Shown here in pieces: positions 35,851-43,885 of a stretch of DNA of 64,000 nucleotides. The position numbers were made by a program, and so were the translations under genes. The notes under the pieces were generated by a model. That model saw only the letters and a list, made by a program, of their open reading frames with translations. It ran no database searches and was not told the origin of the DNA. Source of the stretch: AG2 sp036493735 (GTDB lineage Bacteria; Gemmatimonadota; Gemmatimonadetes; Gemmatimonadales; Gemmatimonadaceae); the NCBI GenBank assembly GCA_036493735.1, contig DASXPH010000090.1, positions 1 to 64,000 of the forward strand, written 5' to 3'. Position 1 is the stretch's first letter. Every line of letters begins with the position of its first letter.

Positions 35851-38292
35851 ATGCACCATCACGCGATTCGCTTCCTCGCCAATCTTTTCCTTTCTCTCGT
35901 CGCATTCGCTGCCATCCGTGCGCAATCGTCCAGCGCCCGTGGCATCCATGGCCGAGTTGTAAGCGCGGGCTCCGGTGCGGCGATTGCTTCGGCCACGATC
36001 GACATCGCGAACGGTGCCACGGGAGCACCCGCGGGCCGTGTCAGTAGCACCGCCGACGGCACGTTTCACGTTGGTGGTCTCCCCGCCGGTCAGTACCGCG
36101 TCACCGTTCGCGCGCTGGGATTTGGACTCAAGACCCTGCCGCTGGTGGTGCTCAGCGCAATGAGTTCGGACGTCGACGTCGGTGTCGTAAGGCTCACCGA
36201 GATTGCGCTTCAACTCGAAACGCAAGCGGTGACCGCGCAACGCGAGGCAGTCCAGATGCAGCCGGACCGCACGACCTATGTCGTCCGCGACATGCCCACG
36301 ACGAAAGGGGGCACAGCGCTCGACGTCCTGCGCAACGTTCCCTCGGTGGACGTGGACATCGACAACAACATCAACCTGCGCGGTAACAGTGGCGTCGTGA
36401 TCCAGATCAACGGCCGTCCAAGTGCCCTCACGGGTTCGCAGCTTGGGAACTTCCTCGATCAGCTGCCAGCCGACGCCATCGATCACGTCGAGATCATTCC
36501 GAATCCATCGGCGCGAGAGGACGCAGCGGGCGTCGCCGGAATCGTCAACATCGTGCTGCGGCAGAAGCCGGACGCGGGGACGAGCGGCAGCCTGACGTTA
36601 GGCGGCGGTACGACGGGTCACATCGATGCGGGGGTCAACGGCGGTTGGCAGCGCGGGCCATTGTCGGCCTTCGGCAGCTACTCGCTGTGGCGTGACAGCC
36701 GGCCGCGGTACGACGCGATCTTCCGAGAGAACAACTTCGAGACACCGCTCACATATCTGCAAGAGAACGGAACGCGCACGCAGATCCCGCTCGTCCATAC
36801 CGTCACGGGCAGCGTCGCGTACCAGCCGAGCGACAACAACGAGCTCTCGGCCGATGGGTTGTATAGCCAGCGTCGCGAATGGGAGACGCAAGGCATCATG
36901 TACCAATCGCTCGACTCGGCGCTCGCAGTCGACGACCTGACGGACCGGCACTCTCGCGACGTCAACCACGAGGGCAGCGCTGACGCGGCGTTGAACTACA
37001 AGCACCGCTTCGCGACCAAGGGCCACACGCTGTCGAGCCAGCTCCGGTTCGAGGAGCATTTCGAGGGCGGCCCCACGGATATCCTGGATCGTGCGCTCTG
37101 GCCGATGAGCGCGCCCGCGACGACGACATTGAACCAGACGCGAACGGTCTGGACGCACTCGAGCAGTACCTCCCTGAGGGTGGATTACGTGCATCCGCTG
37201 GGGCACGATCTGCGTCTCGAGACAGGCTACAGGGGATACCTGGAGCGCATTCGCACGACACAGGACATTACCCAGTTCGACGCCACGCAATCGGCCATGC
37301 TCGACGATCCATCACAGGCGAGCGATTTCGCCTACGACGAACTGGTGCACGACGTCTACGGCATGCTCGTCGAACGGATCGGCCGCCTCCAATTCCAGGG
37401 GGGCGTCCGCGCCGAGCATGCCGCGCCGACGTTCGAGCTGCGCACACGTGATCAACGATATGAGAATCCGTATAACAGCCTGTTCCCGAGTGGCCTCGTC
37501 TCGTTTGCCGTCGACGACGCGAACCAGATCAAGCTGTCGTACTCGACGCGGATTCGTCGGCCCGACGATCCGGATCTGCTCGATCCCACGCCGCACGCGC
37601 TCGATGCGCTGAACATTTCCGTCGGCAATCCGTATCTCCGTCCGGAATACATTCGCGCGCTCGAGCTGGGCTTCCAGCGCACCGGCGACCGCGTGACCGT
37701 GCAGATCACGCCGTTCTATCGTCATTCGTTCGACGCCGTTCGCGGCATTCGCACCCTCGACACGACGGGCGTGACGACGCTGAGCTACGCCAACATCGCC
37801 ACCACTGACTCGTACGGGACCGACGCGACCGTGGCGCTAGGCAGCGGAGGACGTGTCAGCGGCTTCATCGGGGGTAGCGCGTATCACCAGCGGAACAATG
37901 CCAGTAATCTCGATCCGAGCCTTTCGGCGAGCACGTTCGGCTGGAGCGTGCGCACGAACACGTCATTTCGCGTGTCGCGCAAGGTCGATGCGCAGGCGCT
38001 CGTGGCCTATGTCGGAAGGACGACGGTCGACCAGGGCTGGAACGCGCCGCGCACGCGCGTCAGCTTCGGCATTCGCGACAAGCTGCTCGCTGACCGGCTG
38101 AGCCTAACGGTGCGCCTCCTCGATCCCTTCAACACCGCGCGCGAACGCTCGGCGACGCTCGATCCGGCGTTCACGCAGATCAACGACCGTACGCGCGCGA
38201 TTCGAGGCCTGCAGCTCAGCGCCGCGTGGATGTTTGGCCGGCCAAACAAGAAGGACACCGACCAGATCGATCTCAATACCGCGGGGCAATAG
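35851..38292 (+). CDS. TonB-dependent-receptor-like outer-membrane protein
   Basis: An ~813-residue protein with signal peptide (LANLFLSLVAFAAIRAQ). An N-terminal carboxypeptidase-regulatory-like beta-sandwich (GIHGRVVSAGSGAAIASATI, ~25-110) is followed by a plug with TKGGTALDVLRNVPSVDVDIDNNINLRGNSGVVIQINGRPS and IDHVEIIPNPSAREDAAGVAGIVNIVL. A large 22-strand type barrel (OMP_b-brl_3 type) forms the rest. It likely imports a large nutrient or siderophore, but the substrate is unknown and no TonB/ExbBD genes are near. A GTG start 21 codons upstream is possible; ATG 35851 fits the signal peptide better. Confidence 0.85.
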   Translation: MHHHAIRFLANLFLSLVAFAAIRAQSSSARGIHGRVVSAGSGAAIASATIDIANGATGAPAGRVSSTADGTFHVGGLPAGQYRVTVRALGFGLKTLPLVVLSAMSSDVDVGVVRLTEIALQLETQAVTAQREAVQMQPDRTTYVVRDMPTTKGGTALDVLRNVPSVDVDIDNNINLRGNSGVVIQINGRPSALTGSQLGNFLDQLPADAIDHVEIIPNPSAREDAAGVAGIVNIVLRQKPDAGTSGSLTLGGGTTGHIDAGVNGGWQRGPLSAFGSYSLWRDSRPRYDAIFRENNFETPLTYLQENGTRTQIPLVHTVTGSVAYQPSDNNELSADGLYSQRREWETQGIMYQSLDSALAVDDLTDRHSRDVNHEGSADAALNYKHRFATKGHTLSSQLRFEEHFEGGPTDILDRALWPMSAPATTTLNQTRTVWTHSSSTSLRVDYVHPLGHDLRLETGYRGYLERIRTTQDITQFDATQSAMLDDPSQASDFAYDELVHDVYGMLVERIGRLQFQGGVRAEHAAPTFELRTRDQRYENPYNSLFPSGLVSFAVDDANQIKLSYSTRIRRPDDPDLLDPTPHALDALNISVGNPYLRPEYIRALELGFQRTGDRVTVQITPFYRHSFDAVRGIRTLDTTGVTTLSYANIATTDSYGTDATVALGSGGRVSGFIGGSAYHQRNNASNLDPSLSASTFGWSVRTNTSFRVSRKVDAQALVAYVGRTTVDQGWNAPRTRVSFGIRDKLLADRLSLTVRLLDPFNTARERSATLDPAFTQINDRTRAIRGLQLSAAWMFGRPNKKDTDQIDLNTAGQ

Positions 38293-38306
38293 GGACGACA
38301 GCGCCG

Positions 38307-38612
38307 TTAGGGTGGCGATGGATTGGCCATCGTACACCATGCTCTGAGTTGATCCGGGGTGGCCTTGGCCCAGCCGCCCGCCATCTCAGGAATTGGTACG
38401 AGGCGGCGGCATTCGCCATCTGCCGACTCGAAGGTCAGGCTACCCTTCGTCGCCTTCGACCGGAGCTGCGCTCGACGCTCTCGGAACCCGCGTCGGTCGG
38501 CCCTCCCTAGCGGTGGCCCGGCGTTCTTTTGACGACGCTCGGCAAGCGATGGGTAAATGTCCCAGACCACCCAGTATCGTCCGGCGTCGTCGGTGAAATC
38601 GCGGCAAGCCAT
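38307..38612 (-). CDS. Small conserved-looking hypothetical protein
   Basis: A 101-residue protein beginning MACRDFTDDAGRYWVVWDIYP and ending with LVPIPEMAGGWAKATPDQLRAWC. This plan, an N-terminal DxxGxxWxVW strand followed by a GxLxFES...RRLxPIP segment, recalls small proteins I have seen in Gemmatimonadota-like genomes; I know of no function. The middle (residues ~28-50) is Arg-rich and lower quality. No strong ribosome site is seen, but a hairpin (38616-38641) sits directly before the start. It is convergent with the receptor gene, 14 bases away. Confidence 0.6.
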   Translation of the reverse strand: MACRDFTDDAGRYWVVWDIYPSLAERRQKNAGPPLGRADRRGFRERRAQLRSKATKGSLTFESADGECRRLVPIPEMAGGWAKATPDQLRAWCTMANPSPP

Positions 38613-38615
38613 CGT

Positions 38616-38641
38616 CGGCTATTCGGAGTGAGGAATAGCCG
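38616..38641. promoter_or_regulatory. Hairpin/dyad before the small ORF at 38612
   Basis: cggctattc (38616-38624) and gaatagccg (38633-38641) form a perfect 9-bp dyad with an 8-base loop, 4 bases upstream of the minus-strand ATG at 38612. It would hide or regulate the leader, or act as an operator. Confidence 0.45.
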
Positions 38642-38685
38642 TTTATATAACGCTCAAGCTCTGGGTAGGCCAGCACTTTCGTCCG

Positions 38686-38961
38686 TCAGCTCCTTTCAGG
38701 GAAGGTCCAGTTCCCCACTTGGCGCTCCGTCTCGGCGTTGTACCGGCCGATGATGTCGTCCAACGACTCGAGCAGGAACGCCAGCTCAAAAATTGCCATC
38801 ACTGCGTGGTCGGCAGCGCGGCGAGCATTCTGCACCGCGACCTGTGTCGCCGCCACAAGCGAGCCATTTACCATCTTATCAATCTCATGGCTGAGCGATT
38901 TGGAGTCCCGCTCCTCTATTGACATGACTTGATCACGGTGCGGTTTCCTGGAAGGCGACAT
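38686..38961 (-). CDS. Small helical protein, unknown function
   Basis: A 91-residue ORF with a mostly helical, amphipathic composition (IDKMVNGSLVAATQVAVQNARRAADHAVMAIFELAFLLESLDDIIGRYNAETER). It has no cysteine, no signal peptide and no recognised domain. The coding potential is moderate: the base composition is less GC-rich than neighbouring genes and the start (38961, or 38925) lacks a strong ribosome site. It sits in an ~800-base stretch (38293-39117) that otherwise holds only the small ORF at 38307 and an AT-richer intergenic segment around 38640. It may be a recent acquisition or a chance ORF. Confidence 0.4.
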   Translation of the reverse strand: MSPSRKPHRDQVMSIEERDSKSLSHEIDKMVNGSLVAATQVAVQNARRAADHAVMAIFELAFLLESLDDIIGRYNAETERQVGNWTFPERS

Positions 38962-39117
38962 ATCGCGCGCTCAGGCAGGCAGGTGGCATGCCGCCGGCTG
39001 CCGGGCCGGCCATATGACGCGCCCGAGCTCGCTACCTCGTGACACGACTGAGACGTTCTCGACGTCGGGATCCTTCACTCGTGAAGAAGGCGGATGAGCT
39101 GTCAACCCGAACCAAGC

Positions 39118-39834
39118 ATGGCAACTTCCAAGCGTAAGTCCCGATCCAAGCGGCCGCGCGTGATCTGTCATATGATGGCCTCAATCGACGGGCGGATTCT
39201 GACTGACGGCTGGCCGCTCACGAAGGAGGGTCGTCGTCAATATGAGCTGCTGCACGAGACATACGATGCACAAGGCTGGCTATGTGGGCGCGTCACGATG
39301 GAGCAGCATTTCGCCCAGCGCGTTCGATCCGACGCCGAAATCGCTCAGGAATATCATGGTGCGCGACGTGACGACTTTGTTGCGGCCGGCGATCACGACT
39401 CGTTCGCTTTTGCCGTCGACTCCCATGGTCGTCTCGCCTGGGACTCGAACGACATCGATGGCGATCACATCGTCGCGATACTCTCGGAGCGTGTGTCGGA
39501 CGAGTATCTCGGACAGCTGCGCGAGCGGGGCGTGTCGTACTTGCTCGCCGGCGCGCAGGAGGTCGACCTTCCCGTCGCGCTCGAGAAGATTGCCGCACGC
39601 TTCCCGATTCGGACGTTGATGCTCGAGGGCGGCGGCCGGATCAACGGTTCGATGCTGCGAGAGGGACTGATCGACGAGGTGAGCGTGCTGATCGCGCCGG
39701 TGATCGATGGGCGCACAGGAACCCCGGCGGTTTTCGACATCGATAACGACGCGTCCGCACACAAGTTGGTGCTCGAGTCCGTGGAGCAGCGCGCGGGCAA
39801 TGTGCTGTGGGTACGATACCGTTGCTACTCGTAG
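39118..39834 (+). CDS. RibD C-terminal / dihydrofolate-reductase-like reductase
   Basis: A ~238-residue cytosolic protein with the RibD C-terminal fold. RPRVICHMMASIDGRILTDGWPL is the nucleotide-binding first strand, WLCGRVTMEQHF lies near 55, HIVAILSERVSDEYL near 120, and LMLEGGGRINGSMLREGLIDEVSVLIAPVIDG is the signature near 170-200. Family members reduce a pyrimidine or related carbonyl with NADPH. With no other riboflavin genes nearby, the substrate is open. ATG 39094 is an alternative start. The last 10 bases overlap the convergent permease gene. Confidence 0.82.
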   Translation: MATSKRKSRSKRPRVICHMMASIDGRILTDGWPLTKEGRRQYELLHETYDAQGWLCGRVTMEQHFAQRVRSDAEIAQEYHGARRDDFVAAGDHDSFAFAVDSHGRLAWDSNDIDGDHIVAILSERVSDEYLGQLRERGVSYLLAGAQEVDLPVALEKIAARFPIRTLMLEGGGRINGSMLREGLIDEVSVLIAPVIDGRTGTPAVFDIDNDASAHKLVLESVEQRAGNVLWVRYRCYS

Positions 39835-42323
39835 CGCAATGCCTGAATGGGATCCACGCGCGATGCCTTACGGGCCGGCAAATAGCCAGCACTGAACGCC
39901 ACTCCCACGAGCACGACAGCGGCGCCCGCGGTGACGATCGGATCGAAGCCGCTCAGCTCGAAGAGGAGCGAGCTGGCGGAGCGGCCGATACCAACTGCCG
40001 TCGCGATGCCGGCGACGCACCCGATCAGCGTCATCCCACCGACCTGTCGCAGCACGAGCGCACGTACGCGGCTAGCATCCGCGCCGAGCGCCATGCGCAC
40101 GCCGATCTCGCGTGTGCGTTGCGCGACCGAATACGCCAGCACGCCGTACAATCCAATCGCCGCGAGCAGCGTCGCCAGCGCGGCGAAGGCCGCCGAAAGC
40201 GTGCTCACGAGTCGGTCGAGAAAGATGTTCTCGTGCAGCTGCTGGGTGACCGTCTTGAGCTGCTCGATGGGAAGCTGAGCATCGGTGCGCGCCACCAGCG
40301 ACGGGATAGCCCGAAGGAGCGGCGCCGGCTGCGAAGCCGTGCGCGCGTAGAACGTCAGGTCACCGACAACGGTGTCCTGCCGATACGGGAGCACGTAGAT
40401 CGGGCGCGGACGATTGCGTACCCCGCTGTACTTCGTGTTCTTCACGAGTCCTACGATCTGCAGGTCCAGCGTGTCGCCGCGGTGCTGGCCCATATACTTC
40501 CCAACCACGTTGTGTCCGAGGCCGAACTTCTTCGCGAACTCCTCGTTTACGATTGCCACCGGCGGCGCGCCGGCGACGTCCGACGCGGTGAATTCGCGGC
40601 CGGCGACGAGGGGAATGCCCATGGCGTGGAAATACCCCGGCCCGACCTCGTTGAAGTAGGCATCGTCGTCGGTGTCCGGACCCTTCCGGAATCCTTCGAC
40701 GCTGACGCTATTGTCCCAATTCCATCCACCTAACGATGGCACCAGCGAGGCTGTCGCTGCGGTGACTCCGGGCAGGGCCCGGAGCTCGTCCTCGACGCGA
40801 GCGAACAGCGCCCTCGAGCTCGCGTGCGGATAGCCGTTGAGCGACGGTGACAGCTCGAACATCACGAGATTAGAGATATCGAACCCAAGATCGACGTGGC
40901 CGAGGTTGCGGAGGCTGCGCACGAAGAGGCCCGCAGAGCTGAGGAGCGCCATCGAGAGCGCGATCTGTGCCGTCACCAGACCGGAGCGAAAGCGCGACGC
41001 GCCACGTGTGCCGGAGTGTTTGCCAACCCCGGAGCGGAGCGTCGAGACGAGATCGGGCCGCGTTGCGTGGAGAGCGGGGAAGAGGCCAAACGCGATGCCG
41101 GTACCTAACGAGAGAGCAGCGGTAAAAGCGAGCGCCGCGCCGTCGAGTTGAAAATGGAGACCGCTCGATTGATCACCCGGGAGCAGGCGCATGAGCAGCA
41201 CGAGCGTTGCGCGCGCCGCCGCGAGGCTCGCGATACCGCCGAGCAGGGCCAGCACGCACGACTCGGCGAGCAGCTGTCGCACCAGCTGTCGACGCGTGGC
41301 GCCGAGCGACAACCGGACCGCCATCTCGGAGGCGCGATTGGCGCCGCGCGCCAGCAGCAGGTTGGCGATGTTCGCGCAGGCGATGAGGAGCACGACACCG
41401 GTCACGCCGAAGAGGAGCACCAGCGACCCGCGACGCGAGTCACGCAGCGTGCTCTGGCCGCGTCGTCCGTCGGAGAGCACGAGCGTCCGTGCCCGGAAGC
41501 GCGACATCGTCTGCGCGCTCATGCCCGTCAGCATCGGCGCCTCGACGTCGGTGATGATCGGGTGGAAGATCCCATTCATCTCGCGCGATGCGCGCTCGAT
41601 CGTGACGCCGGGCTGGAGTCGGCCGAAGAGGTAGATCCAGTAGGTCTGTCGCTGGGTGAAGCCTTTGCCGAACAACGGATCGAGCACGCCGCGCATCGAG
41701 ATCGGCACGTATATGGTGGGCACAGCGCCGATCGCCGTTCCCTCAAATCCCTCGGGCGCGATGCCGACGACGGTCATCGGTTGACCGTTGACGAGGATGC
41801 GGTCACCGACGACATGTGGGTCGCCCCCGAGGTGGTTCTGCCAGAACGCGTAGTCGAGGACCGCCACCGACGCGCCGCCGATGCTCTGGTCGTCGGCCGG
41901 TCCGAGGAGTCGACCCAGCGCCGGCGCAATTTGTAGAGCGGGAAAGTACGCGCCGGAGACGTAGGAGCCCTGGCCGTTCACCGGCATCCCGTGGTAGGCG
42001 ACGTTCGCGCCAAAGAGCCGATGCGCGGCGAGCGCCCTGAAGGACGTCTGGCGTCGCGCGAGGTCGCGGAACATGGGGTAGCTGAAGATCGACTCGCCGC
42101 TTCCCTCGATGTCGTCCGAATGGTTGCCAGGGGTCGGTCCAGGGGCGGCGATGTTCACCAACTGCTCCGCGTGCGGCACGGAGAGAGGTCGCAGCAGGAT
42201 CTCGTTGAAGAGCGAAAAGATGGCCGCGTTGGCGCCGATGCCCAGAGCGAGCGACAGCACGGCCACGGTCGTCACGAAAGGGCTTCGATATAGCGCGCGG
42301 ATCGCGAGCTTGATGTTCGGCAT
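39825..42323 (-). CDS. ADOP-type FtsX/MacB-like ABC permease
   Basis: A 832-residue inner-membrane protein starting at ATG 42323 (MPNIKLAIRALYRSPFVTTVAVLSLALGIGANAAIFSL). It has a duplicated architecture: each half has a MacB periplasmic core followed by an FtsX domain, and internal signatures VVLLIACANIANLLLARGANRASEMAVRLSLGATRRQLVRQLL and YGVLAYSVAQRTREIGVRMALGADASRVRALVL. It ends with RKASRVDPIQALRYE. Orphan permeases of this kind lack a neighbouring ATPase gene, and their role is unknown, possibly lipoprotein or envelope export. It has no N-terminal permease-prefix domain and no PadR regulator nearby. Confidence 0.9.
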   Translation of the reverse strand: MPNIKLAIRALYRSPFVTTVAVLSLALGIGANAAIFSLFNEILLRPLSVPHAEQLVNIAAPGPTPGNHSDDIEGSGESIFSYPMFRDLARRQTSFRALAAHRLFGANVAYHGMPVNGQGSYVSGAYFPALQIAPALGRLLGPADDQSIGGASVAVLDYAFWQNHLGGDPHVVGDRILVNGQPMTVVGIAPEGFEGTAIGAVPTIYVPISMRGVLDPLFGKGFTQRQTYWIYLFGRLQPGVTIERASREMNGIFHPIITDVEAPMLTGMSAQTMSRFRARTLVLSDGRRGQSTLRDSRRGSLVLLFGVTGVVLLIACANIANLLLARGANRASEMAVRLSLGATRRQLVRQLLAESCVLALLGGIASLAAARATLVLLMRLLPGDQSSGLHFQLDGAALAFTAALSLGTGIAFGLFPALHATRPDLVSTLRSGVGKHSGTRGASRFRSGLVTAQIALSMALLSSAGLFVRSLRNLGHVDLGFDISNLVMFELSPSLNGYPHASSRALFARVEDELRALPGVTAATASLVPSLGGWNWDNSVSVEGFRKGPDTDDDAYFNEVGPGYFHAMGIPLVAGREFTASDVAGAPPVAIVNEEFAKKFGLGHNVVGKYMGQHRGDTLDLQIVGLVKNTKYSGVRNRPRPIYVLPYRQDTVVGDLTFYARTASQPAPLLRAIPSLVARTDAQLPIEQLKTVTQQLHENIFLDRLVSTLSAAFAALATLLAAIGLYGVLAYSVAQRTREIGVRMALGADASRVRALVLRQVGGMTLIGCVAGIATAVGIGRSASSLLFELSGFDPIVTAGAAVVLVGVAFSAGYLPARKASRVDPIQALRYE

Positions 42324-42407
42324 CGATGGGCTATCGCCGCGTGAGAGACGCCCGGTTCGACATGTGCTACGGTTAAGAGGTTGGAACTCTTTCGGAGGAA
42401 CAGCACC

Positions 42408-42566
42408 GTGGCAACGTCCAAACAAAAAGCAGCAGCCCGCAAGAATGTGAAAAAGGCCGCGCGCGCCGCGAAGCGAAAGAAGACGATCTCCAAATTACCA
42501 AAGAAGACTCGCACGGCGCTCGGGAAGCAGGGTGCCAAGATGGCGAAGCGAAAGCGTAGCCGATGA
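42408..42566 (+). CDS. Tiny Lys/Ala/Arg-rich basic protein
   Basis: A 52-residue protein starting at GTG 42408, with a strong site GGAGGA 8 bases upstream; the ORF from 42381 includes the leader. It reads KQKAAARKNVKKAARAAKRKK, then TISKLPKKTRTALGKQG and a KRKRSR tail, with no acidic residues. Small proteins with the pattern KKxRTALGKxGAK are widespread in bacteria as uncharacterised proteins. The charge suggests nucleic-acid binding, a histone-H1-like role; that is inference. It lies between divergent ADOP genes, just ahead of the aspartic-protease-like gene. Confidence 0.65.
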   Translation: MATSKQKAAARKNVKKAARAAKRKKTISKLPKKTRTALGKQGAKMAKRKRSR

Positions 42567-42573
42567 CGATCGA

Positions 42574-43770
42574 ATGATCGCGCGGCGCATGTCGGCCATC
42601 GTCGTGCTCGCGGTCGCAAGCGTGCTGCTCGCGTCGGTGTGTGAAGCACAGCCGCATCCCGCATCCGGAACAACAAGCTTTGTCCTCGAGGGCAATCGGG
42701 TTTATGCGCTGCTCGAGTTTCTGACGCCGGATGGTTCCACGCATCCTGCTTACGCCTACGTCGACATGGGCTCGTCCGATATGGCGATCGCGAGCTCTCT
42801 GTACGACTCCCTCGGCGTTAACAACGGAGCGGCCGCGCGATTCAAGATCGGCGACTACGCCGTCGAAGTGCCCTCGTCGAAGATTCGGCGCGGCGGCAAG
42901 CCATTCGCGCGTGGCACTGGTCCGCAACTCGAGGCGTCGCTGCCGGGCTGGGTGCTCCAGCACCACATGCTCATTCTCGACTACGCGCGGAAGACGCTGA
43001 CGCTTGCCGATTCAGCTTCCGCTCCCACGAGCGGAACACCCGTGCCATTCCGACTCGATACGGCGACGGGCCTCATCGCCATCGACGCCACAATCGACGG
43101 AGAGAGCTATGCGGTGACGATCGACAATGGCTCCGCGTACACCTGGTTTCGGCAGAATGCCGTCGCCCAATGGCTACGCAGGCATCCCGATTGGAAGCGT
43201 GGCGTCGGTGCGGTGGGCACCGCGAACATGATGCTGCGAGGGGAGGAGCCGGAGGTTGAGGGAATTCTCATTCGCATACCGGAGCTCTCGATCGGCTCCA
43301 TCCGGCTGACCGACGTCGGCGCGTTGGGCGTTGCCGGTGGAAGAGGCATGGACACAACGCTCACGCTGATGGACTGGTATTCCAAGAAGAACGCAGTGCC
43401 TGTGCTCGGCTGGCTCGGCGGGAGTGTCTTCAGGGATTTTCAGATCACAGTGGACTATCAAAGACGGACGATGTACTGGCTGCGCCAAGCGGCGGCCGAG
43501 ACGGGCGACATGCATCAGATCGGGCTGACACTGCGAACGGCGCCGGGCGCCGTGTACGTCGCTGGTGTCGCGAGGAAGAACGGAAAGCCGACGGTCGAAG
43601 GGGTGCAGCCAGGAGACAAGTTGACCAGCGTCGGCGGCCACGTGCTCGCGTCAGGCACTATCGGTGAAATCTTCGAATCGATGCACGGTGTGCCGGGCGA
43701 CACACGCGAGTTGGTCCTGGAACGGAATGGCACACGCTTCACCGTGAGGGCGACCATCACGGCGTTCTAG
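42574..43770 (+). CDS. Secreted aspartic-protease-like protein with PDZ domain
   Basis: A ~398-residue protein with signal peptide (VVLAVASVLLASVCEAQ). Two D-x-G-S motifs, VDMGSSDMAI (~residue 70) and IDNGSAYTWF (~186), are placed like the two catalytic lobes of a bilobal aspartic protease, with the second strand pattern (GGSVFRDFQITVDYQRRTMYW) like retropepsin/pepsin-type folds. The C-terminal ~90 residues are PDZ-like (VEGVQPGDKLTSVGGHVLASGTIGEIFESM). DMG and DNG replace the usual DTG/DSG, so activity is uncertain. Starts 42574 and 42589 are both possible. Confidence 0.68.
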   Translation: MIARRMSAIVVLAVASVLLASVCEAQPHPASGTTSFVLEGNRVYALLEFLTPDGSTHPAYAYVDMGSSDMAIASSLYDSLGVNNGAAARFKIGDYAVEVPSSKIRRGGKPFARGTGPQLEASLPGWVLQHHMLILDYARKTLTLADSASAPTSGTPVPFRLDTATGLIAIDATIDGESYAVTIDNGSAYTWFRQNAVAQWLRRHPDWKRGVGAVGTANMMLRGEEPEVEGILIRIPELSIGSIRLTDVGALGVAGGRGMDTTLTLMDWYSKKNAVPVLGWLGGSVFRDFQITVDYQRRTMYWLRQAAAETGDMHQIGLTLRTAPGAVYVAGVARKNGKPTVEGVQPGDKLTSVGGHVLASGTIGEIFESMHGVPGDTRELVLERNGTRFTVRATITAF

Positions 43771-43885
43771 CAAGCCGAGGTCACTGATTCGACCGAGCAA
43801 GAATCACGACGTCGCTGGACTGGCAATCGACCTCGCGATCCTTCACGGGTACAACGTCGTAGAAATCAGGAGAAGCGGTGCGTTC

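Noticed and set aside
37831..37845. Near copy gctaggcagc of the CGTTAGGC octamer
   Set aside because: Differs at the core TTA and is compatible with chance; not included in the count.
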